Made by a program: the position numbers and the translations under genes. This document shows, piece by piece, positions 5,779 through 12,802 of a DNA stretch of 20,483 nt. The notes beneath the pieces are model-generated. The model was given only the letters and a program-made list of their open reading frames with translations. It did not search any database and was not told the origin of the DNA. Positions within the stretch are counted from its first letter, which is position 1; every line of letters begins with the position of its first letter. The stretch is from Flavobacteriaceae bacterium UBA3478 (GTDB taxonomy: Bacteria; Bacteroidota; Bacteroidia; Flavobacteriales; Flavobacteriaceae), in contig DFQX01000001.1 of assembly GCA_002381155.1 (NCBI GenBank), forward strand, positions 1-20,483, in the 5' to 3' direction.

Positions 5779-7074
5779 ATGAAATTAAGACTTACCTTAC
5801 TTGCGATTTTTACATCGGTAGTTCTTTGGGGGCAAAACGGAACTGTTTCTCCCTATTCTTATTTTGGTTTAGGCGATTTTAGAGCAAAATCGACCGTCGA
5901 GAATCGAATGATGGGAGGACTGTCTATGTTAGGAGATAGTATCCACATTAACCTTCAAAATCCTGCCGCTTATGGGGTGCTAAGACTCACTACCTACGCG
6001 GTCGGGGCGCATAACAAAAATTATCGTTTTAAATCACCGAACGAAACTGGTAACGAAGATATCAGCGACCGAGGTCGTGTGACGAATTTGGATTATCTCG
6101 TATTGGCTTTTCCATTGAGTCCAAAATCATCTTTTGCCTTTGGTATAATGCCTTTTAGTAACGTTGGGTATGACCTTTTCAAAACATCTTTAAATGTTAA
6201 TCAAGATGAAGTAACAACCAGTTATAGAGGTTCAGGTGGTATCAATCGTGTTTACTTGGCAACAGGTTTTCAACCGATTGAGGGATTGAGCTTCGGTATC
6301 TCTACCCATTATAATTTTGGAAACTTAGCCTATGATCGTTATCAGTCGATCGATGCAGTACAGCTTGGCACTTTTGATCAGCGAGAAGTGACCATTTCGG
6401 GATTTGATTTTACACTTTCAGCGATCGCTGAACGTAAATTGAAGTTAGGAGAAAAAGAATATCGCTTGCACGCAATGGTTAATCGTGAGTTACAGATGAA
6501 TCTCAATGCGACGAATACGCAATCTCTTGGGACTTTTCAAACGACTAATGGTGTTACTAGAGAACGTCTTGATGTAGATTTAGGAACCCTTGCGGAGACC
6601 ACAGTAGAGGTGCCATCTAAAACAACTTTAGGTCTTGGTATAGGAAAAGATCGTAACTGGTTTGCAGGTTTTGAGTACAGTAGTCAGGACATGAGCCAGT
6701 TTAAAAATGATTTTCTTGCCGTTAATAATGCGACCTATACCGCTGCGAGTGAACTAAAAATTGGAGGATATTTTATACCTGATTATACCGCGATTAATGG
6801 GATTTATAACAGAATCACTTATCGTGCCGGGTTTAGAATGGAGAATACAGGGCTCTTAATTGATGGAGATGAGCTTCAGAATAAAGTTGCCTCTCTTGGT
6901 TTTGGCATGCCTATTGGTAGTACAGCTAATGATCGCTTTTCAAACTTAAATATCGGATTTGAATTTGGTAAGCGAGGAACTTCGACCTCAGCACTCGTTG
7001 ATGAGCATTATTTTGGTTTAAATGTGGGCTTATCGTTAAATGATCGCTGGTTTGTTAAAAGAAGAATTAATTAG
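5779..7074 (+). CDS. Outer-membrane beta-barrel protein (OmpP1/FadL-like)
   Basis: This 431-residue protein has a signal peptide (cleavage near VVLWG-QNG, residue 19) followed directly by SPYSYFGLGDF. That motif is typical of a Bacteroidota family annotated as putative outer membrane protein. The body alternates aromatic and glycine-rich amphipathic stretches such as FAFGIMPFSNVGYDLF and NLNIGFEFGKRG, as expected of beta strands. It ends with a barrel-type strand NVGLSLNDRWFVKRRIN. Barrels of this FadL-like type may pass hydrophobic compounds, but the substrate here is unknown. It begins 3 nt after coaX and ends 43 nt before the TPR gene, where a weak promoter may lie. The location in the outer membrane is secure; the function is inferred only from family shape. 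Confidence 0.82.
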   Translation: MKLRLTLLAIFTSVVLWGQNGTVSPYSYFGLGDFRAKSTVENRMMGGLSMLGDSIHINLQNPAAYGVLRLTTYAVGAHNKNYRFKSPNETGNEDISDRGRVTNLDYLVLAFPLSPKSSFAFGIMPFSNVGYDLFKTSLNVNQDEVTTSYRGSGGINRVYLATGFQPIEGLSFGISTHYNFGNLAYDRYQSIDAVQLGTFDQREVTISGFDFTLSAIAERKLKLGEKEYRLHAMVNRELQMNLNATNTQSLGTFQTTNGVTRERLDVDLGTLAETTVEVPSKTTLGLGIGKDRNWFAGFEYSSQDMSQFKNDFLAVNNATYTAASELKIGGYFIPDYTAINGIYNRITYRAGFRMENTGLLIDGDELQNKVASLGFGMPIGSTANDRFSNLNIGFEFGKRGTSTSALVDEHYFGLNVGLSLNDRWFVKRRIN

Positions 7075-7086
7075 TGCAAAAAATAG

Positions 7087-7094
7087 TATTTTCG
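7087..7094 (+). promoter_or_regulatory. Possible -7 box before the TPR gene
   Basis: TATTTTCG is one change from TAnnTTTG, 23 nt upstream of the ATG at 7118, in the longest gap between coaX and lptC. No properly spaced -33 element is visible. It could be an internal promoter of the envelope gene run. Confidence 0.3.
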
Positions 7095-7117
7095 AACCCT
7101 TAAACTAAAAACGTATT

Positions 7118-8491
7118 ATGAAAAAGAGTTTATTCATGTCGTTCTTCGTTGGGCTTTTTGGTCTTTCACTAGCAGTAGCTCAGGCACCCAATCAAGAGTG
7201 TTTGACAAATCTTTCAATTTTTGTTGAGAGTGCTAAGGTTAAAAATTATGACGCGGCTTACGAACCATGGAAAATGGTTTATGAAACTTGTCCAGATATT
7301 AACCGTGCGAACTACCTCTACGGGGAGCGCATTCTTAAGGATAAAATTGAGAAGTCTACCGGTGAAGAACACGATTCTTATGTTTCCCAGCTTTTAGAAT
7401 TATATGATAAAGCAGCCCGATACTATCCGAAATATTACAGTGTTGCTGCTACCGCAATTGACAAGGTGCTTTTAAAGCGCTCTGAGAAGAAGATCACCGA
7501 TGAAGAGATCTATGCTCAACTAGGTGAGGCTTTTGCTGCAGATCGAAAAAACTTCAGCAACCCGCAGGCATTGTACCTTTATTTCTCTTCCCTGGTTGAC
7601 TTACAGGCAGAAGGCAAAAAGGATGTTCAAGAGGTATTTGATGTTTACGATGAGGTAGTGGCGAAGGTTGAAGAAGAAAACGCTGAATTAACTGCTCAAA
7701 TTACTAAGCTACTACCGTTAGAGGAAGCAGGCACTATTAGTTCAAAAGATGCAAGAAGATTAAAGGCATACAGCACAAACTCTACTTCATTTGGTAAGAT
7801 TGCTGCAAGTATTGATTCAAAATTGGGTGCGCTTGCAGATTGTGAGAATTTGATTCCTCTTTACGAAAAGAGCTACGAGGAGCGTAAGACCGATGTAAAA
7901 TGGGTGAAGAGCGCGGTAGGTCGTATGTTTGGAAAAGAGTGTACTGACGATCCGATGTTCCGAAAACTATTCGAAGCACAGTTAGCTCTTGAGCCTTCTG
8001 CAGACGCATATCTTTATGGAGGTACTTTAAAGCAAAAAGCAGGAGACACCAATGGTGCGATTGCGGACTTCAATAAGTCTGTAGAATTAGAAACAGACAA
8101 TCTTAAAAAGTCTAATATCCTTTATAAAATCGCTACCATCGTTCGCAAGAACAGTAAGGTTCAAGCGCGTAATTACTTGAATAAGGCAATCGCAGCAAAC
8201 CCTGCGAACGGTAGAGCGTATATTCTACTTGCGGCACTATATGCAGATAGTGCCAATGAGTGTGGTGAAACTCAATTCGACAAGAGAGCGGTGTACTGGT
8301 TAGCAGCTAAGACTGCGGCTAGAGCAGGTCGTGTCGATCCTTCTTTACAGAGCGCTGCGAGTAAGGCGGTAGCTTCTTATGAGGCGAAAGCACCTTCTAA
8401 GACAGATATCTTCAACTCAGGCCGTGCAGGAGAAACCATTAATTTTTCATGTTGGATGGGTGGAAGTGTAACTATTCCTAACCTAAATTAA
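7118..8491 (+). CDS. Periplasmic tetratricopeptide-repeat protein
   Basis: This is a 457-residue exported protein with a signal peptide ending at about AVAQ-APNQ (residue 22). The mature part is helical. Clear TPR units lie in the C-terminal half: DAYLYGGTLKQKAGDTNGAIADFNKSVELE (about residues 295-325), a unit around LYKIATIVRKN, and ARNYLNKAIAANPANGRAYILLAALYAD (about 350-380). Further divergent helices come before, with a charged coil around residues 185-200. Six or seven cysteines are scattered, including one in the conserved-looking C-terminal INFSCWMGG. TPR proteins are scaffolds for protein assembly; the partner is unknown. Its position between an outer-membrane barrel gene and lptC suggests an envelope-assembly role, which is inference. 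It ends 36 nt before lptC. Confidence 0.82.
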   Translation: MKKSLFMSFFVGLFGLSLAVAQAPNQECLTNLSIFVESAKVKNYDAAYEPWKMVYETCPDINRANYLYGERILKDKIEKSTGEEHDSYVSQLLELYDKAARYYPKYYSVAATAIDKVLLKRSEKKITDEEIYAQLGEAFAADRKNFSNPQALYLYFSSLVDLQAEGKKDVQEVFDVYDEVVAKVEEENAELTAQITKLLPLEEAGTISSKDARRLKAYSTNSTSFGKIAASIDSKLGALADCENLIPLYEKSYEERKTDVKWVKSAVGRMFGKECTDDPMFRKLFEAQLALEPSADAYLYGGTLKQKAGDTNGAIADFNKSVELETDNLKKSNILYKIATIVRKNSKVQARNYLNKAIAANPANGRAYILLAALYADSANECGETQFDKRAVYWLAAKTAARAGRVDPSLQSAASKAVASYEAKAPSKTDIFNSGRAGETINFSCWMGGSVTIPNLN

Positions 8492-8527
8492 TCCTGTCTG
8501 AATACAGAAGGTTTACATACTAATATC

Positions 8528-9106
8528 ATGCGCATTGCCACAGCATTTGTTGTGGCAATGCTGTTTATAGCTTGTAACGAAGAGTTCAAACAGGTAAGCT
8601 TGACTGAAGCTGAAAAGAAACTCCCTCAGGGCGTGGTTGAAAATCTAGAAATGCTTTACACAGAGTCAGTAAGACCTCTTTCGGTACTTCAGTCTGACAG
8701 TACCAGAGTTGCAGCTATTTTGAGGGCCGATCGAAATGAGAATTATGAGAATCGGATGTTTCCTTACCAACTCTTTCCTGAAGGCCTGCATTTGACTTTT
8801 TTTGACGATGATAATCAGCCTACCGAGATTTTTGCAGATTCAGCCATCTATTACTCATTAACCGGTATTGTAGATCTGCGTGGGAATGTTAGAATCAATA
8901 CCCATGATCACAAGGAATTAACTACTAGTCAGCTTTATTGGAGTCGATCTAGAAATTGGATTTTTACCGAAGAACCTTTTGAATTTGAAAATCCTGAAGA
9001 GGGTACGATAATGACGGGAGAAGGGATGGAGTTTAGTCGTGATTTCTCTTCTCTACAGGCGATGAAGACTCGTGGTATCCTGCAAATTTCAGAATCGGAG
9101 AACTAA
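8528..9106 (+). CDS. lptC: LPS export ABC transporter periplasmic protein LptC
   Basis: The protein has 192 residues. The short N-terminal hydrophobic segment ends in MLFIAC (Cys16), so in this phylum LptC may be lipid-anchored rather than held by a transmembrane helix. The body has the LptC/OstA-like beta-jellyroll pattern: LHLTFFDDDNQPTEIFADSAIYY, then VDLRGNVRINTHDHKELTTSQLYW, then EPFEFENPEEGTIMTGEGMEFS. This is the repeated 'D-x-A-x-Y ... G-V-x-x-x' arrangement of the family. LptC takes lipopolysaccharide from the LptBFG transporter and passes it to LptA; no other lpt gene is in the window. A perfect 11-bp hairpin occupies codons 2-12 (8532-8561), just after the start codon. Confidence 0.87.
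   Translation: MRIATAFVVAMLFIACNEEFKQVSLTEAEKKLPQGVVENLEMLYTESVRPLSVLQSDSTRVAAILRADRNENYENRMFPYQLFPEGLHLTFFDDDNQPTEIFADSAIYYSLTGIVDLRGNVRINTHDHKELTTSQLYWSRSRNWIFTEEPFEFENPEEGTIMTGEGMEFSRDFSSLQAMKTRGILQISESEN
8532..8561 (+). promoter_or_regulatory. Start-codon-proximal hairpin in lptC mRNA
   Basis: GCATTGCCACA (8532-8542) and TGTGGCAATGC (8551-8561) form an uninterrupted 11-bp stem with an 8-nt loop, beginning 2 nt after the ATG (8528-8530). An alternative 7-bp stem, ACAGCAT / ATGCTGT, overlaps it. Both would sit within the ribosome footprint. Whether it regulates translation is inference. Confidence 0.55.
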
Positions 9107-9130
9107 GCATTAGATTATTTATTTTTGAGT

Positions 9131-9328
9131 ATGATAAATCTCTTACGTTACACTGAGTACTTGTATTTGATAGTTGCCTTCTTCTCGGGCTATCGTTTAA
9201 TCGAACTATTAGGAACAGAAAGTGACGAGCGATTATTGTTCGGTGTATTTTTTGTAGTGTCTATTGGTATGTTCTTCTTTCGAAGAAACTATCGTAAAAA
9301 ATTCGAAAATCGAGAAAAGGGGTTATAA
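9131..9328 (+). CDS. Small two-helix membrane protein, function unknown
   Basis: From the ATG at 9131 it has 65 residues; a TTG at 9125 would add two more. It has two hydrophobic segments (about residues 8-22 and 32-50 from the ATG) joined by a short acidic turn (LLGTESDERL). It ends in a very basic tail, RRNYRKKFENREKG, which should face the cytoplasm by the positive-inside rule. It lies 24 nt after lptC and 3 nt before the CNNM gene, so it is almost certainly co-transcribed. I do not recognise a family. Reality is supported by its tight packing and sensible membrane topology. Confidence 0.65.
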   Translation: MINLLRYTEYLYLIVAFFSGYRLIELLGTESDERLLFGVFFVVSIGMFFFRRNYRKKFENREKGL

Positions 9329-9331
9329 GCG

Positions 9332-10618
9332 TTGAACCATTATCTAATACTTATTCTCATTGCACTTGTGCTTTCTGCTTTCTTTTCAGGAATGGAGATT
9401 GCGTATGTATCTTCAAATCGAATTCACATCGAACTTGAGAAGAAGCAGAAGGGGTTATTAGCGCGTTTACTTACTAGGTTGACTGCCTCCCCTTCTCGGT
9501 TTATAGCCAGTATGCTTATTGGTAATAACTTGGCACTGGTGATTTATGGTTATTACATGGGAAAATTACTTCTCGAAGTGTTGCCGGTAGTGACCCCTGA
9601 AAGTAACGCAATTGCGGCCTTGTTTTTCGGTGAATTTCAGTTACTGACCCATACCTTAATTTCGACCCTGGTCATTCTTCTTACCGCTGAGTTTTTACCT
9701 AAGGCAATCTTTCAAATTTATGCGAATACCTTCATGAAGGCCTTGGCGCTTCCGGCCTATATTTTCTACAATCTTTTTTCGGGCTTCTCTTGGATGGTTT
9801 TAAAAATCTCTGATTGGGTGCTCAGGCTAGTTAAAGCGGATGCTGAAAATCCACAGGCCACATTTACCAAATTAGAGATTGGGGATTATATCAGTCAACA
9901 GATGGAGTCTGCGGCTGATAATCAAGAAATTGATGCTGAGGTGCAGATCTTTCAAAATGCACTTGAATTTGCAGAGGTAAAAGCAAGGGAGGTGATGATT
10001 CCTAGAACAGAAATAACTGCAGTTGAACTAAGAGATTCTATTAAGACCTTGCGATCCGTCTTCGTTGAGACAGGATTCTCTAAAATATTAGTCTACCGCG
10101 ATCGTATCGACAATATTGTTGGGCATGTCCATTCCTTTGATCTTTTTAAACGTCCGAGAAGTATCAGAACCCTTTTGAAACCGGTCGAATACGTTCCAGA
10201 AACGATGCCTATTCACGATATTTTGAACTTGCTCACCAAGAAGCGTAGAAGTATGGCAGTGGTTTTAGATGAATATGGTGGTACTTCAGGAATCCTTACC
10301 ATTGAGGATATCGTTGAAGAATTATTCGGCGAAATCGAGGATGAACACGATGTTAGTGAGTTTATTGAAGAAACTGTAGAAGAAGGCGTATATCTTTTTT
10401 CGGGAAGGCTTGAGGTAGATTATTTGAATCAGACTTATAAGCTCAATCTACCTGAAGAGGAGCAGTATGAAACGCTCGGAGGATTGGTCATGGATCACAC
10501 CGAGGCAATTCCCGAATTAGGACATCAAATTGAAGTTGAAGGTTACCGACTTACCGTAGAGGAAGTGTCAAGTAATCGAATCGAACAAATACGACTTGAA
10601 ATAAAGCCGTCTGAGTAG
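9332..10618 (+). CDS. CNNM/CorC-type membrane protein with CBS pair ('hemolysin-like')
   Basis: This 428-residue protein has an N-terminal DUF21/CNNM membrane domain (about residues 1-190, four hydrophobic segments) with FFSGMEIAYVSSNRI near the start. A CBS pair follows (about 218-330), containing REVMIPRTEI and VVLDEYGGTSGILTIEDIVEELFGEI. A CorC_HlyC domain completes it (about 340-425), including ETLGGLVMDHTEAIPELG. Such proteins are implicated in Mg2+/divalent-cation export or sensing; the 'hemolysin' label is historical. The start is a TTG at 9332, just before NHYLILILIAL; the first in-frame ATG (Met21 in SGMEIAY) would delete most of the first helix. Flavobacterial GldE has the same architecture, but no gldD is adjacent, so I do not use that name. 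Confidence 0.9.
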   Translation: MNHYLILILIALVLSAFFSGMEIAYVSSNRIHIELEKKQKGLLARLLTRLTASPSRFIASMLIGNNLALVIYGYYMGKLLLEVLPVVTPESNAIAALFFGEFQLLTHTLISTLVILLTAEFLPKAIFQIYANTFMKALALPAYIFYNLFSGFSWMVLKISDWVLRLVKADAENPQATFTKLEIGDYISQQMESAADNQEIDAEVQIFQNALEFAEVKAREVMIPRTEITAVELRDSIKTLRSVFVETGFSKILVYRDRIDNIVGHVHSFDLFKRPRSIRTLLKPVEYVPETMPIHDILNLLTKKRRSMAVVLDEYGGTSGILTIEDIVEELFGEIEDEHDVSEFIEETVEEGVYLFSGRLEVDYLNQTYKLNLPEEEQYETLGGLVMDHTEAIPELGHQIEVEGYRLTVEEVSSNRIEQIRLEIKPSE

Positions 10619-10627
10619 CTATAAACA

Positions 10628-10659
10628 TTTCGATACATCGAATAATTTAAGTAGTTTCG
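10628..10659 (+). promoter_or_regulatory. Promoter and dyad operator candidate upstream of the PpiD-like gene
   Basis: TAGTTTCG (10652-10659) is one base from TAnnTTTG, 22 nt before the ATG at 10682. A perfect dyad TTCGAT-AC-ATCGAA (10629-10642) covers the -33 region and ends 9 nt before the -7 box, a place suited to a repressor or activator. The overlapping TTTCG (10628-10632) may be the -33 element, about 19 nt from the -7 box. This suggests the gene can be transcribed apart from the CNNM gene. Confidence 0.4.
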
Positions 10660-10681
10660 CAGACCTAAAACACTTAAGATC

Positions 10682-12802
10682 ATGGCGATTTTAAATACCA
10701 TTCGTAAACGTACTAGTGTACTAATTATTGTAATCGGCCTCGCGCTATTCTCATTTGTTATTTCTGGTATCTTTTCCAGCAATGCGTTTCAAGGGGGAGA
10801 TTTCTCAAACAATGTAGCTGAAGTAAATGATACTCCGTTATCGATTGAAGGCTTCAGACAGAGTTTAGAAATCGCTTCAAATGCTTACGGACAAAATTTT
10901 TCAAACAGTCAACTCGTAAATATGGTTTTTGATCAAGAAGTTCGTAAAGAAATCTTGAAGCAAGAGCATGACAAACTTGGGTTGAATATCGAAGGAGATC
11001 AGATTGTCGATTTCATTCGTACATCGGGTTACGCAAATATTCCTGCCTTTCAGAACGATGAAGGTTTTTTTGATGAATACGTATTCAAGGCAACGGTTGC
11101 GAGCTGGAAAGCTACCAACCCTGCACAGTACGATGCTTGGTTGATTGACGAGGCTAATATTATTAGTGCGGCAAAGGAGCAGATGTATTTCAATTTTGTG
11201 AAAGCAGGTGTTTCGACTTCGTTACAAGAGGGTGCAAGTACTTTCAAATTTCAAAATGACAAGGTAAGCTTTGACTATGTTCAATTTCCTTACACAAGTA
11301 TAGCGGATAGCTTAGTTAGTGTTTCAAAAGAAGAAATCGCTGCTTACGTTGCAGAAAACTCAAAGCAATTCAAGCAAGAAGAAGCAAGAGATTTACGCTA
11401 TGTGTTTTTTCAAGAGAAGCCTTCTAAGGCAGATGAAGATGCTGTTTTAGAGCGTATCACATCACTTCTAGAAGATCGTGAAGAGTACAGTGAAGAAACT
11501 AAGGGTAGTGTAATCGTTCAAGGATTTAAAAACACAACCGATGAGGCTGATTTCATTCAACGCTTCTCAGATGTTGCTGGCAATTTAGAGTATCGTACGG
11601 CAGAAACACTGCCTATAGTTGCAGCTGCACAAATTATATCTCTTTCTAAAGGAGCTGTTTACGGGCCGTATAAGGATGGTAATACCTATAAGATTAGCAA
11701 ATTAGTTGATTCTAAAAAGAATGGTAGCGTTCGTTCAAGCCATATCCTAGTTGCTTATAAGGGTGCAGAGAGAGCCGCTTCTACTATTGAGCGATCAAAA
11801 GAAGAAGCTAGAACTAAAGCTCAAGAATATCTTAGAAGAGCACGCAGTGGTAATGAGGCGTTTGCTGATCTTGCTCGTGAGGGATCTGATGGTCCGACAG
11901 GTACTCAAGGAGGAGACTTAGGTTTTGTTAACGAGGGTGTCATGGTAGATGCTTTCAACGATTTCATTTTTGATAATTCTGTAGGTCGTATTGGCTTAGT
12001 TGAGACTGAGTTTGGTTATCATGTGGTTAAAGTTGAGGCTAAGCGCGATGTGTATTCTGTGGCTACAGTCACACTGCGTATTGAACCTTCTGAAACCACA
12101 ACCAACACCTTATTTACTGATGCTACTACTTTCGAAATGAAGGTTTCAGATGCGGAACCTAATGCATTCTCAACGATTGCTAATGAAGGAGGCTATACGG
12201 TACGTCCGATCTCACAATTAAAAGTATTGGATGAGGATCTTCCCGGATTAGGTGCGCAGCGTAATATAGTGCGTTGGGCGTTTGATTCAGATAGAAAAGT
12301 AGGTGATGTTAGTCGCTTTGATATTGCCGGCGGATATGTAATCGCTCAGATGACCAAGAAGTACGAAGAAGGGGTTCAAACTCCAGAACAAGCTTCAGCT
12401 AGAGTACTTCCTATTCTTAGAAAACAGAAGAAAGCGGCCATGCTTAAAGAGCAGTACGGATCTTCAGATTTTGATAGTCTCAAAGGTCAGAGTGCGGCTA
12501 ATGCAGGATTTGCTTTAGCAATGACTACTCGTTCAAGTGTAATCTCTGGAATTGGTTCTGAGCCCTATGTAGTAGGAAAATCTTTAGCCCTAGAGGCAGG
12601 TCAAACTACTTCACTTATTGAAGGTGAATATGGGGTTTATGCCCTTAAAATCACTGAGAAAAATGATGCTATGGATCTAGCTACTTACGCTCCATTTACA
12701 GAAACAATTGCTGCTCAGCGCGCAAATCAAGCTACGGCAAATGCTTTCTACGCACTTAAAGAAAAGGCAGAAGTAAAAGATAACCGAGCTATCTTTTACT
12801 AG
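10682..12802 (+). CDS. ppiD: PpiD-like membrane-anchored peptidyl-prolyl isomerase (SurA_N + parvulin)
   Basis: This is a 706-residue protein with a short cytoplasmic N-terminus MAILNTIRKR, one transmembrane helix (about residues 12-32) and a large periplasmic part. It has a SurA-type chaperone N-domain (about 40-190) and one parvulin domain (about 350-456) with VRSSHILVAYKG, the glycine-rich GGDLGFVNEGVMVDAF and the closing FGYHVVKVEAKRD. A second chaperone-like C-terminal region follows. The layout and length match PpiD-type folding factors, which catalyse prolyl cis-trans isomerisation and assist outer-membrane proteins at the inner-membrane face. Being last in a run that starts with a barrel gene, a TPR gene and lptC supports an envelope-biogenesis role. 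Its final codons form a perfect inverted repeat (12772-12800), and its terminator lies inside the convergent kinase gene. Confidence 0.9.
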   Translation: MAILNTIRKRTSVLIIVIGLALFSFVISGIFSSNAFQGGDFSNNVAEVNDTPLSIEGFRQSLEIASNAYGQNFSNSQLVNMVFDQEVRKEILKQEHDKLGLNIEGDQIVDFIRTSGYANIPAFQNDEGFFDEYVFKATVASWKATNPAQYDAWLIDEANIISAAKEQMYFNFVKAGVSTSLQEGASTFKFQNDKVSFDYVQFPYTSIADSLVSVSKEEIAAYVAENSKQFKQEEARDLRYVFFQEKPSKADEDAVLERITSLLEDREEYSEETKGSVIVQGFKNTTDEADFIQRFSDVAGNLEYRTAETLPIVAAAQIISLSKGAVYGPYKDGNTYKISKLVDSKKNGSVRSSHILVAYKGAERAASTIERSKEEARTKAQEYLRRARSGNEAFADLAREGSDGPTGTQGGDLGFVNEGVMVDAFNDFIFDNSVGRIGLVETEFGYHVVKVEAKRDVYSVATVTLRIEPSETTTNTLFTDATTFEMKVSDAEPNAFSTIANEGGYTVRPISQLKVLDEDLPGLGAQRNIVRWAFDSDRKVGDVSRFDIAGGYVIAQMTKKYEEGVQTPEQASARVLPILRKQKKAAMLKEQYGSSDFDSLKGQSAANAGFALAMTTRSSVISGIGSEPYVVGKSLALEAGQTTSLIEGEYGVYALKITEKNDAMDLATYAPFTETIAAQRANQATANAFYALKEKAEVKDNRAIFY
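12772..12800. repeat. 11-bp inverted repeat spanning the ppiD stop codon
   Basis: AGTAAAAGATA (12772-12782), loop ACCGAGC, TATCTTTTACT (12790-12800) pair perfectly. It encodes the last ppiD codons and reaches the first base of the ppiD stop codon. On the - strand it lies at and just after the GHMP-kinase stop. It may act as a weak terminator or 3'-end stabiliser of the kinase mRNA; the U-rich stretch downstream on that strand (TTCTGCCTTTTCTTT) is not contiguous. Confidence 0.6.

Noticed and set aside
9332..10618. Naming the CNNM/CBS gene gldE (gliding motility)
   Set aside because: The domain architecture is shared by many CorC/CNNM proteins, and no other gld gene is adjacent.
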